From: Saccharopolyspora kobensis
GTDB lineage: Bacteria; Actinomycetota; Actinomycetes; Mycobacteriales; Pseudonocardiaceae
Assembly: GCF_900108315.1 (NCBI RefSeq)
Contig: NZ_FNVB01000004.1
Span: 620,001 to 684,000, forward strand
Reading direction: 5' to 3'
DNA length: 64,000 bases
The notes below the pieces were generated by a model. It saw only the letters and a list, made by a program, of their open reading frames with translations, had not been told where the DNA came from and ran no database searches. Positions 8,823-17,755 of the stretch are shown piece by piece; position 1 is the first letter of the stretch, and each line of letters opens with the position of its first letter. The position numbers and the translations under genes are program-made.

Positions 8823-9650
8823 ATGACGATGTTCGGGCCGGTGCTGGACGTCCGCCCCCTGTTCGGCCAGGAGCGGGAGGAGCTGCTCGCGCTGCTCCGC
8901 TCGCTGAGCGCCGAGGACTGGTCGCGCGAGACGGTGTGCCCGGGATGGGACGTGCACGACATCGTCGGGCACGTCCTGAACGACTACGTGCGGCGGATCT
9001 CGGGCGGCCGGGACGGTTTCGGCGGTGCGGTCTTCGCCAACGACGAGACGCTGCCGCGCTACCTGGCCCGCGTCAACGACGAATTCGTCCGGGCGGCGCG
9101 GCAGTTGAGCCCGGAGCTGATGATCGAGCTGCTGGCCCACCTCGGACCGGAGCTGGACCGGCTCTGGACGGGCTTCGACCTCACCGGCCCGGCCGCGCTG
9201 GACGTGTCGTGGGCCGGGCCCGGCCCGAGCCCGGCCTGGCTGGACATCGCCCGCGAGTACACCGAGTTCTGGGTGCACCAGCAGCAGATCCGGGACGCGG
9301 TGGGCCGACCGGGCGCCGACGGGCCCGAACTGGTGCGCCCCGTGCTGGACACGTTCCTGCGCGGGCTGCCGCACGCGTTGAGCGAGGTCGCCCGCCCGCA
9401 CGGCACCGAAGTCCACGTCGTCGTCACCGGCCCGCCGGGCGGCACCTGGTGCGCGGCGTTCGACGAGGGCGGCTGGCGGATGGCCGAGCCCGGCGGTGAA
9501 CCGGCGGCCACGGTCACCGTGCGGCCCGACGACCTCTGGCGGCTCGCGACCAGGGGCATCACCGTCACCGAAGCCCGCCGGCGAGCGGACGCGCAGGGCG
9601 ACCCGGCCCTGAGCCACGCGGTGACCTCACTGCTCGCGGTGGTGGCCTGA
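8823..9650 (+). CDS. Maleylpyruvate isomerase-type mycothiol-dependent family protein
   Basis: A 275-aa cytosolic protein. The N-terminal DinB-like helical bundle carries the mycothiol-dependent maleylpyruvate isomerase signature (CPGWDVHDIVGHVLNDY), whose His residues bind metal. The C-terminal SCP2-like part reads GWRMAEPGGEPAATVTV and DDLWRLATRG. The true substrate of this actinobacterial subfamily is usually unknown. The ATG at 8823 is preferred, and 8829 is an alternative. It converges on the dienelactone hydrolase remnant with only 21 bp between them. Confidence 0.75.
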   Translation: MTMFGPVLDVRPLFGQEREELLALLRSLSAEDWSRETVCPGWDVHDIVGHVLNDYVRRISGGRDGFGGAVFANDETLPRYLARVNDEFVRAARQLSPELMIELLAHLGPELDRLWTGFDLTGPAALDVSWAGPGPSPAWLDIAREYTEFWVHQQQIRDAVGRPGADGPELVRPVLDTFLRGLPHALSEVARPHGTEVHVVVTGPPGGTWCAAFDEGGWRMAEPGGEPAATVTVRPDDLWRLATRGITVTEARRRADAQGDPALSHAVTSLLAVVA

Positions 9651-9671
9651 GCTTCACGCCGCGTCGGGCGC

Positions 9672-10243
9672 CTACCGCGAGCGGAGGAACTCGATCGCCC
9701 GCCGGGTCAGGAGCTCGGCAGCGTCCGGGTCGTGGGACGGCAGGGAACTGTCCGCGAACAGGTGCTGGTCTCCCGGATACAGGAACATCTCCGCATCAGC
9801 GCAGTCGGAGACGAGGGCGCGGGCAGCGCCGACGTCCTCGGCGAAGTACGGATCTGCTTCCTTCCCGTGCACCTGCACCGGTAAACCGCCAGGCCATGCC
9901 GCGCTGAACTCCGCAACGGGGATGCAGGCGTGGAACAGCAGCGCTCCTCGCGCGCCCGCCCGGGTCTGCGCCAGCTTCTGGGCGGGCAGCACACCGAGCG
10001 AGAAACCGGCGTAAACAGCTTCCCGGGGCAGTGCTTCGGCCGCGCGGACACCGCGCTCGGTGATCTCTCCGAAGCCGAGCTGCTCGACGTAGCCGCTGCC
10101 CTCCTCGAGGGAGTCGAAGGTGCGCCCGTCGAAGAGAGGTCGGGCGTGTGGACGGTGTGTCCGGCCGCGCGGATTACGTCGGCGAAAGCGGTGACTCCGG
10201 GGGTCAATCCCTGCGCGTGGTGGAACAGTACGACCTCTGCCAT
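9672..10243 (-). pseudogene. Frameshifted dienelactone hydrolase family gene
   Basis: ATG 10243 opens MAEVVLFHHAQGLTPGVTAF, the start of an actinobacterial dienelactone hydrolase. After HTVHTPDL the protein continues in another frame (FDGRTFDSLEEGSGYVEQ). The break is a CT repeat near 10132-10139: removing two bases joins HTPDL to FDGRTF. The rest is intact, including the nucleophile elbow GFSLG and the late DQH. The lesion is consistent with strand slippage, a recent inactivation or a sequencing error. Confidence 0.75.
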
Positions 10244-10300
10244 GCCCGAACCTCTTGCTTGCCGCCGGCGAATGATCCGGCAGTTTAGACCGACCGGGCA

Positions 10301-10326
10301 CTGCCCTGCGCTGCAGCGCAGGGCAG
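10301..10326. terminator. Perfect 26-bp palindrome between P450 1 and the hydrolase
   Basis: CTGCCCTGCGCTG followed immediately by its exact complement CAGCGCAGGGCAG gives a 13-bp stem. It lies 84 bp past the stop of the first leftward P450 and 58 bp before the hydrolase start, so it is a likely terminator for the P450 cluster. Confidence 0.55.
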
Positions 10327-10409
10327 CGACCCCGTGCTGACCGACGCGGAGGGCATCGGCCTGGCGCGGCTGCGGAGGCACCGGGTCACATTGCCGGCGC
10401 CGTGACGGT

Positions 10410-11603
10410 TCACCACTCGACCCGGAGTTCGTGCAGAGCTCGGATGAAACCCCCGGTCTTCCAGTGCAGTTCGGTGTCGGCCAGCCGCAGCCGCGGGAAG
10501 CGCCGGGTGAGTTCGCCGAGGCCGGTCTCCAGCTCGATCTTCGCCAGCTGCGCGCCGAGGCAGCGGTGCACTCCGTTGCCGAAGGCCAGGTGGCGGTTGG
10601 GCACCCGGGCCGGATCGAACTCGTCGGGCGAGTCGAACGCCGCGGCATCGCGGTTGGCCGAGCTCAGCGAGATCAGCACGGTGTCGCCCTCGGCGATCGT
10701 CACACCGCCCAGCTCGACCGCCGCGGTGGCCACCCTCGGCAAGGTCACCTCGTAGGCGGGCAGCGCGACGTGGCGCAGCAGCTCGTCCACCACGGGCCCG
10801 ACGACTTCGGGGTGCTCGACGAGCTTGCGCCACTGGTCGGGGAGTTCGGTGAGCAGCACGGCCACCGAGTTCGCCAGCTGGTTCTTGGTGGTCTCGTGCC
10901 CGGCGTTGAGCAGCGCGAGGCCGAACAGCACGAGCTCCTCCTCGCTCAGCCGGTCGCCCTCGTCGCGCGCCGCGATGAGCAGGCTGAGCAGGTCATCGGT
11001 GGGGGAGCGGCGCTTCTCGTCGACGAGTTCCGCGATGTAGCCGGACAGCTCCGCCCATCCGCCCCGGACCTCCTCGACCGGCAGGCCGGACACGGTGAGG
11101 ATCCGCTCGGCCCAGTCCTGGAAGGAAGGCCGGTCGGCGCCGGGCACGCCGAGCATCTCGCAGATGATCTCGATGGGCAGCGCGGCGGTGAAGTGCTCGA
11201 TCAGGTCGACCGGTGGTGTCATTCCGGCGAGCTCGTCCAGCAGCCGGTCGGTCACCTCCTGCACGCGGGGCCGCAGCTGCTCGATCCGCCGCACGGTGAA
11301 CACCTTCGCGACCAGCCTGCGCAGCCGGGTGTGCTCCGGCGGGTCGGCGGTGAGGATCAATCCCGGTGGCAGCTCGAAGGTGCCGATCTTGGGCACGTCC
11401 GGATCCGCGGCGCGGGCCAGGCTGAACCGCGTGTCGACGAGCACCGCGTTGACCTCGGCGTATCGGGTGACGAGCCAGACCGGCTCGCCGGACAGCAGGA
11501 CCCGCGAGATCGGCTGCTCGTCGCGCAGCCGGGCGACCCGCGCGGTGTCGCTGCTGCCGTCGGCAGCGATGAACGGGAACTCGGGGAGTTCGGTCTCGCG
11601 CAC
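10410..11603 (-). CDS. Cytochrome P450, paralogue 1
   Basis: A 397-aa soluble bacterial class I P450. The oxygen-binding I-helix motif is AGHETT, the K-helix motif is in VVDELLRHV, and the haem loop FGNGVHRCLG puts the ligand at about Cys348. It starts at GTG 11603 with GAGGAGGC about 5 bases upstream. It is closely similar to the next two P450 genes, with identical stretches such as TPPVDLIEHFTAALPIEIIC. It has its own promoter-like block at 11634-11701. No ferredoxin is adjacent, so electrons must come from elsewhere. The substrate is unknown. Confidence 0.9.
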   Translation of the reverse strand: MRETELPEFPFIAADGSSDTARVARLRDEQPISRVLLSGEPVWLVTRYAEVNAVLVDTRFSLARAADPDVPKIGTFELPPGLILTADPPEHTRLRRLVAKVFTVRRIEQLRPRVQEVTDRLLDELAGMTPPVDLIEHFTAALPIEIICEMLGVPGADRPSFQDWAERILTVSGLPVEEVRGGWAELSGYIAELVDEKRRSPTDDLLSLLIAARDEGDRLSEEELVLFGLALLNAGHETTKNQLANSVAVLLTELPDQWRKLVEHPEVVGPVVDELLRHVALPAYEVTLPRVATAAVELGGVTIAEGDTVLISLSSANRDAAAFDSPDEFDPARVPNRHLAFGNGVHRCLGAQLAKIELETGLGELTRRFPRLRLADTELHWKTGGFIRALHELRVEW

Positions 11604-11633
11604 AACGCCTCCTCGCGCCGGAGCGTCGTTCCA

Positions 11634-11701
11634 CAGCAGGCTACCGCCGTGCCGGTTCACCGCCGATCGCGATTTCGGGTGGCGAAAGCCTTGCCCGGTA
11701 G
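11634..11701 (-). promoter_or_regulatory. Duplicated promoter block upstream of P450 1
   Basis: Read leftward, this block shares the order of several motifs with the block upstream of P450 3: a CCGGGCAA/CCGGGCAAC-like box, GCGATC or CGATC, CCGG, then an identical CGGTAGCCTGCTG with TAGCCT as a possible -10. It appears to have been copied together with the gene. Confidence 0.45.
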
Positions 11702-11843
11702 CAGGAATCCATCGCCTGATCGGCCGTTGCCCGGATGGAGGACGACGCGGATGGGTCGCCCAACTTCGACGACCTGCAAAATTCCTGTCGCGAACCAGTT
11801 TTCGGCAATAACGATCTGAATATTCCTGTGGTTGGGCGGAGAT

Positions 11844-13034
11844 TCACCACTCGACCTGGAGCTGGTGCAGGCTCCGGACGAAAACGCCGGTCTTCCAGTG
11901 CAGTTCGGTGTCGGTCAGGCGCAGCTGCGGGAAGCGCCGGGTGAGTTCGCGGAGGCCGGTCTCCAGCTCGATCTTCGCCAGTTGCGCGCCGAGGCAGCGG
12001 TGGATGCCGTTGCCGAAGGTCAGGTGGCGGTTGGGCGTGCGGGCGGGGTCGAACTCGTCGGGCGAGTCGAACGCCGCGGCGTCGTGGTTGGCCGAGGCCA
12101 GCGAGACCAGGACGGTGTCGCCCTCGGCGATGGTCACCCCGCCCAGCTCGACTGCAGCGGTGGCCACCCTGGGCAGGTTCACCGCGAAGCCCTCCAACGG
12201 GACGTGGCGCAGCAGCTCGTCCACCACGGGCCCGACGACTTCGGGGTGCTCGACGAGTTCGCGCCACTGGTCGGGGTGCTCGGTGAGCAGCACGGCCACC
12301 GAGTTCGCCAAGTGGTTCTTGGTGGTCTCGTGCCCGGCGTTGAGCAGCGTGAGGCCGAACAGCACGAGTTCGTCCTCGGTCAGCCGGTCGTCCTCGTCGC
12401 GCGCCGCGATGAGCAGGCTGAGCAGGTCATCGGCGGGTGAGCGGCGCTTGTCCGCGACCAGTCCCGCGATGTAACCGGACAGCTGCCTCCACCCGGCCTG
12501 GACCTCCTCGGCCGGCAGCCCGGACACGGTGAAGGTCAGCTCGGTCCAGTCCTGGAACCGGTCGCGGTCCTGATGAGGCACGCCGAGCAGCTCGCAGATG
12601 ATCTCGATGGGCAGCGCGGCGGTGAAGTGCTCGATCAGGTCGACCGGTGGTGTCATCCCGGCGAGCTCGCCCAGGAGCCGGTCGGTCACCTCCTGCACGC
12701 GGGGCCGCAGCTGCTCGATCCGCCGCGCGGTGAACACCTTCGCGACCAGCCTGCGCAGGCGGGTGTGCTCCGGTGGATCGGTGGCGAGGATCATGCCCGG
12801 TGGCAGCTCGACGGTGCCCAGCCGCGGGATGCCCGGGTCGATGGCCCGGGCCAGGCTGAACCGCGTGTCGACCAGCACGGTGTTGACCTCGGCATAGCCG
12901 GTGACGAGCCAGGCGGGTTGACCGGACAGCAGGACCCGGGTGACCGGTGGCCCGGCGCGCAACCGGTCGAAATCGATGCTGCCGTCGCCGGTGGTGAACG
13001 GGAACTCCGGGAGTTCGCTCGCGGTCGCGGGCAC
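11844..13034 (-). CDS. Cytochrome P450, paralogue 2
   Basis: A 396-aa P450 with I-helix AGHETT, K-helix ELLRHV and haem loop FGNGIHRCLG (about Cys347). The start is GTG 13034, with GAGGAG about 6 bases upstream. It follows P450 3 by 62 bp and lacks the promoter block found before P450 1 and P450 3. Paralogues 3 and 2 are therefore probably co-transcribed. It shares TFTVSGL in place of ILTVSGL in helix F/G and several substitutions in the substrate-recognition loops, so substrate divergence is likely. Confidence 0.9.
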   Translation of the reverse strand: MPATASELPEFPFTTGDGSIDFDRLRAGPPVTRVLLSGQPAWLVTGYAEVNTVLVDTRFSLARAIDPGIPRLGTVELPPGMILATDPPEHTRLRRLVAKVFTARRIEQLRPRVQEVTDRLLGELAGMTPPVDLIEHFTAALPIEIICELLGVPHQDRDRFQDWTELTFTVSGLPAEEVQAGWRQLSGYIAGLVADKRRSPADDLLSLLIAARDEDDRLTEDELVLFGLTLLNAGHETTKNHLANSVAVLLTEHPDQWRELVEHPEVVGPVVDELLRHVPLEGFAVNLPRVATAAVELGGVTIAEGDTVLVSLASANHDAAAFDSPDEFDPARTPNRHLTFGNGIHRCLGAQLAKIELETGLRELTRRFPQLRLTDTELHWKTGVFVRSLHQLQVEW

Positions 13035-13096
13035 AACATCTCCTCTGCGGTGGTCGGGCGCGGGCGGTTCGGGATCGACGCCTGTCGGGCCAGCGG

Positions 13097-14296
13097 TCAC
13101 CACGCGACCTGGAGCCGGTGCAGGGCGTGGACGAAAACGCCGGTCTTCCAGCGCAGTTCGTCGTCGGTGAGGCGCAGCTGCGGGAAGCGCCGGAGGAGGC
13201 CGCTGAGGCCGGTTTCCAGCTCGATCTTCGCCAGTTGTGCGCCGAGGCAGCGGTGGATGCCGTTGCCGAAGGCCAGATGCCGGTTGGGCACGCGGGCGGG
13301 GTCGAACTCGTCGGCGCCGTCGAAGACCGCCTTGTCGCGGTTGGCGGAGGTCAGCGAGATCAGCACGGTGTCGCCCTCGGCGATGGTCACCCCGCCCAGC
13401 TCGACCGTCGCGGTGGCCACCCTGGGGAAGGTCACCTCGTAGCCGAACAGCGGGACGTAGCGCAGCAGCTCGTCCACCGCGGTGGGGACGAGCTCGGGGT
13501 CCGCGATCAGCCGCTGCCACTGATCGGGATGCTCGGTGAGCAGCATCGCCACCGAGCTCGCCAGTTGGTTCTTGGTCGTCTCGTACCCGCCGATCAGCAG
13601 GGCGAGCGCGAGCAGCACGAGTTCGCTCTCGTCCAGCACGTCGTCCTCGTCGCGTGCCGCGGTCAGCATGCCGAGCAGGTCATCGGTGGGAGCGCGGCGC
13701 TTTCCGGAAACGAGTCCGGCGAGGTAATCGGTCATCCGCGCCCATCCCGACTGGACCTCCTCCTCCGTCAGCCCGGACACGGTGAGGATGCGCTCGGTCC
13801 AGTCCTGGAACCGGTCGCGGTCCTGATGGGGGACGCCGAGCAGCTCGCAGATGATCTCGATGGGCAGCGCGGCGGTGAAGTGCTCGATCAGGTCGACCGG
13901 TGGTGTCATCCCGGCGAGCCGGTCCAGCAGGCGGTCGCTCACGTCCTGCACGTGCGGCCGGAGCTGTTCGATCCGCCGGGAGGTGAACACCTTCGCGACG
14001 AGCTTGCGCAGCCGGGTGTGCTCCGGAGGGTCGGTGGCCAGGAGCTGCCCCGGCATCATCTCCACGGTGCCCAGCCGCGGGATGCCCGGGTCGATGGCAC
14101 GGGCCAGGCTGAACCGCGTGTCGACCAGCACGGCGTTGACGTCGGCGTGCCGGGTGACCAGCCACACCGGCACGCCGGACAGCACGACCCTGGAGATCGG
14201 CCGTTCCTCGCGCAGCCGGAACACCCGTTCCCGGTCGCTGCTGCCGTCGGCGGTGGTGAACGGGAACTCCGGGAGTTCGCTTTCGGTCGCGCGCAC
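13097..14296 (-). CDS. Cytochrome P450, paralogue 3, atypical I-helix
   Basis: A 399-aa P450 with haem loop FGNGIHRCLG (about Cys350) and K-helix ELLRYV. Its I-helix reads LIGGYETTKNQ, where the paralogues have LNAGHETTKN. The A/G-G-x-E/D-T-T pattern is kept but His is replaced by Tyr in the oxygen-activation groove. The start is GTG 14296 with GAGGAGG 6 bases upstream. It is the first gene of the likely P450 3-P450 2 transcript and carries the conserved promoter block at 14437-14505. Confidence 0.9.
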   Translation of the reverse strand: MRATESELPEFPFTTADGSSDRERVFRLREERPISRVVLSGVPVWLVTRHADVNAVLVDTRFSLARAIDPGIPRLGTVEMMPGQLLATDPPEHTRLRKLVAKVFTSRRIEQLRPHVQDVSDRLLDRLAGMTPPVDLIEHFTAALPIEIICELLGVPHQDRDRFQDWTERILTVSGLTEEEVQSGWARMTDYLAGLVSGKRRAPTDDLLGMLTAARDEDDVLDESELVLLALALLIGGYETTKNQLASSVAMLLTEHPDQWQRLIADPELVPTAVDELLRYVPLFGYEVTFPRVATATVELGGVTIAEGDTVLISLTSANRDKAVFDGADEFDPARVPNRHLAFGNGIHRCLGAQLAKIELETGLSGLLRRFPQLRLTDDELRWKTGVFVHALHRLQVAW

Positions 14297-14436
14297 AGCG
14301 CCTCCTCGGGGGATCTGACCGGCCTGGTCGTGCGCGGAGCAGGTGGGGCAGTCCGGGGAAGACCTTCCGCCGGACCTCGCCGGTGGCCGAACTCCGGAGA
14401 TCTCGGTAGCCGCCGATCGACACGGCAACACCTCCC

Positions 14437-14505
14437 CAGCAGGCTACCGCGCCACCGGGCTGTCGCTGATCGGGTGTTCGGCGGCAAAACCGTTGCCCGA
14501 CAGCA
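14437..14505 (-). promoter_or_regulatory. Duplicated promoter block upstream of P450 3
   Basis: This is the counterpart of the block at 11634-11701. It keeps CGGTAGCCTGCTG near the gene and CGGGCAACGGTTTTGCC further out, with CGATC between. The block starts about 140 bp before the P450 3 start codon, implying a long leader. Its role is inferred from conservation between the paralogues. Confidence 0.45.
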
Positions 14506-14563
14506 CGAACCGCCCCCCCGATCGTCCCTCGCCCGATCGGTCCAAGCCGGTGCCGGGGCGGCT

Positions 14564-14920
14564 TCAGGCCTTCAGGGCGGCGCGGACGATGGCGAGCGCT
14601 TCGTCGGCCGGGATGCCGAGGGCGTGGGTGATCTGGGCGTAGGTGGCCGCTGCTTCGGCTGCTCGGGCCGCTGTCCGGTCGCCCGCGTCGGAGACGAAAG
14701 TGCCTGCGCGGCCGCGTGTTTCGATCAGACCGGCCTGCTCCAGCTCGCGGTAGGCCTTGGCCGCGGTGTTGGCCGCGATGCCCAGCTCGGCGGCCAGGGC
14801 GCGGACGGTCGGGAGCTTGGCGCCCACCGGAAGCTCGCCGCTGCGGACCTGCTCGGCGATGCTCGACCGCACCTGCTCGAACGGCGGCACGTCGGAGTTG
14901 GCGTCAACGCTGATCCGCAT
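14564..14920 (-). CDS. GntR-family regulator, YtrA-like short form
   Basis: A 118-aa transcription regulator. The N-terminal winged helix-turn-helix (about 5-70, with PPFEQVRSSIAEQVRSGELP, then LGIAANTAAKAYRELEQAGL) is followed by only a short helical dimerisation tail. This is the YtrA subfamily layout. Such proteins often control ABC transporters encoded next to them. None is adjacent here, since the neighbours are the P450 cluster and a STAS gene. The target is therefore unknown. Confidence 0.85.
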   Translation of the reverse strand: MRISVDANSDVPPFEQVRSSIAEQVRSGELPVGAKLPTVRALAAELGIAANTAAKAYRELEQAGLIETRGRAGTFVSDAGDRTAARAAEAAATYAQITHALGIPADEALAIVRAALKA

Positions 14921-14982
14921 GGTCCATCACTTCCCGGTCGTGGTCGGTGCCGCCCCAGTATCCTCCCCGGCCCGGCCGGGCC

Positions 14983-15327
14983 TCACGCGCGCCAGGACCG
15001 GGCGGAGGGGAGATCGGGCACGATGGGGAACACCTCGGCCAGGCCGGTGATCCGGAAGGTCTTGAGCAGCCGGTCCGCGGTGCACACCACGACCAGGTCA
15101 CCGTCGACGGCGCGCACCCGCTTCAGGCCGCCGACCAGCACGCCGAGCGCGGTGCTGTCCATGAAATCGACCTGGCCGAGGTCCACGATCAACCGGCGAG
15201 CACCGTCGTCCACCGCGTCGACCAACTGCTCCCGCAGGGCGGGCGCGGTGTAGACGTCGATCTCACCGCTGACCGCGATCAGCGCGACGTCGTCGGGCAG
15301 CCGCGTGCTGGTCACGCTGAAGTCCAT
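14983..15327 (-). CDS. STAS-domain anti-sigma factor antagonist
   Basis: A 114-aa single STAS domain. The phospho-acceptor region reads [15 protein letters not shown], with the family Ser in DSTALG near residue 60. Such proteins, when unphosphorylated, sequester an anti-sigma factor kinase and so release a stress sigma factor. Neither partner is adjacent. The ATG at 15327 gives the standard family length. The upstream extension of the frame would overlap the divergent pentapeptide gene and is rejected. Confidence 0.85.
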   Translation of the reverse strand: MDFSVTSTRLPDDVALIAVSGEIDVYTAPALREQLVDAVDDGARRLIVDLGQVDFMDSTALGVLVGGLKRVRAVDGDLVVVCTADRLLKTFRITGLAEVFPIVPDLPSARSWRA

Positions 15328-15396
15328 GGCGTGCACATTAGCGCCGCGGCGGGCCTTCCGGTGACGATCCGACGTCGTGCGCGCACGGCGGGTGGC

Positions 15397-16767
15397 ATGC
15401 TCATCGGCATGATCGGTTCGTGGTGGAAGTGGCGTCGGCACGAGGTCGGGCGCGTTTCCGTGATGCCCGCCCGGTCGATCTGGATCGGGGCGCTGGTGCT
15501 GCTCGTGGTGGCGGCGGTCTCGATGTGGGCGCTGATGGCGCTGTACGGCGGCGGGAGCCCGCAGGACAAGGTCCGGCTGGAGATCGTCAAGCTGGCGGGC
15601 GGCATCGTCGTCGGCACCGGCGGCGCGGCTGCGCTCCTGCTGGCCGCGCGGCGGCAGCGCGCCACCGAGTTGCAGCTGGCCCAGAACGAGCGGGATCTTG
15701 CCCAGAAGGAGCGCGCCGCTGATGACGCCCGGCACGATGCCGCGGAAAGGCGGATCACCGAGCTGTACTCCTCCGCCGCGGAGCAGCTGGGTTCGGACAA
15801 GGCTCCGGTGCGCCTGGCGGCGCTTCACGCCCTGGAACGGCTCGGCCAGAACAACCCCGGCCACCGGCAGACGGTCGTGGACCTGCTGTGCGCCTACCTG
15901 CGCATGCCCTTCGCCTCGCCCGACGCGACCGATATGGAGTTGCGGGCTGAAAGATATCAGGAACTCCAGGTGCGGCTCACCGCACAACGGCTGCTCACCG
16001 CCCATCTCCGTCCCGGAGCGGATGAAGAGGAGAAGTTCTGGGGCGACATGGACCTCGACCTCACCCGAGCCGAGCTCGTCGAATGGGACATAGCGGGATG
16101 CAGAGTCCGCAACGCCTTGTTCGACGGGACAGTGTTCAGCGGCGAAGCTACCTTCCAGCAGGTGGTGTTTCGCGGCGCGGTTTCGTTCCGCGAGGCCCGG
16201 TTCCGCGGCGTTCTGTTCGGTGGAGCGCAGTTCCACGACGCGGCCCGGTTCGATGAGGCGGTGTTTCGCGGTGCGGCTTCCTTCCGCTCGGTAGAGTTCG
16301 GCACTGCGGCTTCCTTCGACGGGACTGACTTCCACGGTCCTGCTTCCTTCGCTGAAGGACGGTTCAGTGGTACGGGAACCTTCCGCCAGGCGGTGTTCCG
16401 CGACACGGTTTCATTTCGGGAGGTGGAGTTTCACGCTGCGGTCTCATTCAATGCGACGGAGTTCCGCTTTGAGGCTTCTTTCGCCGGAGCGCATTTCCAG
16501 GACTCCGCCTCGTTCGGTGAATCGCGGTTCCAGGGCATCGTCTCGTTCCGCGAGGCGGAGTTCCAGGACGCGGCGTGGTTCGACAACGCTGCGCTGGGAG
16601 AACCGGACTTCGCCGAGGCCCGGATCTTCGCACCCGGCTGGGTGGCCGATCAGGGCTGGCTGCGGGGGCTTCCGGCGTGGCAGCTGACCACCACCGACGG
16701 CGAAGAGCCGGATGAGCAGCAGCGTCGGTGGCATCGGTTCGTGCCGGCCGAACCGGCCACCGACTAG
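15397..16767 (+). CDS. Membrane-anchored pentapeptide-repeat protein
   Basis: A 456-aa protein. Two N-terminal membrane spans (about 27-48 and 65-83) are followed by a charged helical segment ([20 protein letters not shown]) and an Armadillo-like stretch ([16 protein letters not shown]). Residues about 240-405 carry a long pentapeptide-like run with Phe every fifth residue ([15 protein letters not shown], repeated). The repeat predicts a right-handed quadrilateral beta-helix facing the cytoplasm. The start is ATG 15397, with 15409 as an alternative and a weak ribosome site. The 3' end overlaps meaB by four bases, tail to tail. Confidence 0.8.
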   Translation: MLIGMIGSWWKWRRHEVGRVSVMPARSIWIGALVLLVVAAVSMWALMALYGGGSPQDKVRLEIVKLAGGIVVGTGGAAALLLAARRQRATELQLAQNERDLAQKERAADDARHDAAERRITELYSSAAEQLGSDKAPVRLAALHALERLGQNNPGHRQTVVDLLCAYLRMPFASPDATDMELRAERYQELQVRLTAQRLLTAHLRPGADEEEKFWGDMDLDLTRAELVEWDIAGCRVRNALFDGTVFSGEATFQQVVFRGAVSFREARFRGVLFGGAQFHDAARFDEAVFRGAASFRSVEFGTAASFDGTDFHGPASFAEGRFSGTGTFRQAVFRDTVSFREVEFHAAVSFNATEFRFEASFAGAHFQDSASFGESRFQGIVSFREAEFQDAAWFDNAALGEPDFAEARIFAPGWVADQGWLRGLPAWQLTTTDGEEPDEQQRRWHRFVPAEPATD

Positions 16768-17753
16768 GAGCCGTTCCGGAAGGCCGCCAGCAGGCGTTCT
16801 GCCGCCAGGCCCGCGGTCAGCTCTCCCGCCCGGACCTGGGATTCCACCTCGCCGAGGATCTCGCGGACGCCCGGGTGGTGGGTGAGCTCGGACAGGAGCT
16901 GGTCGCGCACCAGCGCCCAGGTCCACTCGACCTGCTGGCGGCTGCGCTTCTCCGCGAACTCACCGGTTTCGGTCAGCACCGCGCGGTGCTGCTCCACCTG
17001 CTCCCACACCGAGTCCAGGCCCAGGCCCTGCAGGCCGCTGCAGGTCAGCACCGGCGGTGTCCAGCTCGCGCTGATCGGGGTGAGCAGGCGCAGGGCGCCG
17101 CGGAGCTCGCGGGCCGCCTTGCGGGCTTCGGTCGCGTGATCGCCGTCGGCCTTGTTGACCGCGATGATGTCGGCCAGCTCCAGGACGCCCTTCTTGATGC
17201 CCTGCAGCTGATCTCCGGTGCGCGCCAGGGACAGCAGCAGGAAGCAGTCGACCATGCCCGCCACGGTCACCTCGGACTGCCCGACGCCGACGGTTTCCAC
17301 CAGCACCACGTCGAAACCGGCCGCCTCCATCAGCACGATGGTCTCCCGCGTCGCGCGCGCGACGCCGCCGAGCGTGCCCGCCGACGGCGACGGCCGCACG
17401 AACGCCGCCGGGTCGCTGGCCAGCCGGCCCATCCGCGTCTTGTCGCCGAGGATGCTGCCGCCGCTGCGGGTGGACGACGGGTCGACGGCCAGCACCGCGA
17501 CGCGGTGCCCGGCGGCGGTCAGCATCGAGCCCAGCGCCTCGATGAACGTCGACTTGCCCACGCCTGGCACGCCGGTGATCCCGACGCGGTGCGCGCCACC
17601 GCTGTGCGGCAGCAGCTCGCCCAGCAGCTCTTGGGCCTGCGCGCGGTGGTCGGCGCGGGTGGATTCCACCAGCGTGATCGCCCGCGCCAGCTTGGTGCGG
17701 GAACCGGCGAGCACGCCCTTGGCGTAGTCCTGGACGTCGATGGTGCGCGGCAT
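16764..17753 (-). CDS. meaB: Methylmalonyl-CoA mutase-associated GTPase MeaB
   Basis: A 329-aa G3E-family GTPase that chaperones adenosylcobalamin loading and protects methylmalonyl-CoA mutase. Walker A is GVPGVGKS at 61-68. AVDPSS, the switch region VETVGVGQSE and NKAD are all present. It starts two bases after the mutB stop, so it is the third gene of the operon. Length and motifs match the family throughout. Confidence 0.95.
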   Translation of the reverse strand: MPRTIDVQDYAKGVLAGSRTKLARAITLVESTRADHRAQAQELLGELLPHSGGAHRVGITGVPGVGKSTFIEALGSMLTAAGHRVAVLAVDPSSTRSGGSILGDKTRMGRLASDPAAFVRPSPSAGTLGGVARATRETIVLMEAAGFDVVLVETVGVGQSEVTVAGMVDCFLLLSLARTGDQLQGIKKGVLELADIIAVNKADGDHATEARKAARELRGALRLLTPISASWTPPVLTCSGLQGLGLDSVWEQVEQHRAVLTETGEFAEKRSRQQVEWTWALVRDQLLSELTHHPGVREILGEVESQVRAGELTAGLAAERLLAAFRNGS

Positions 17754-17755
17754 GA

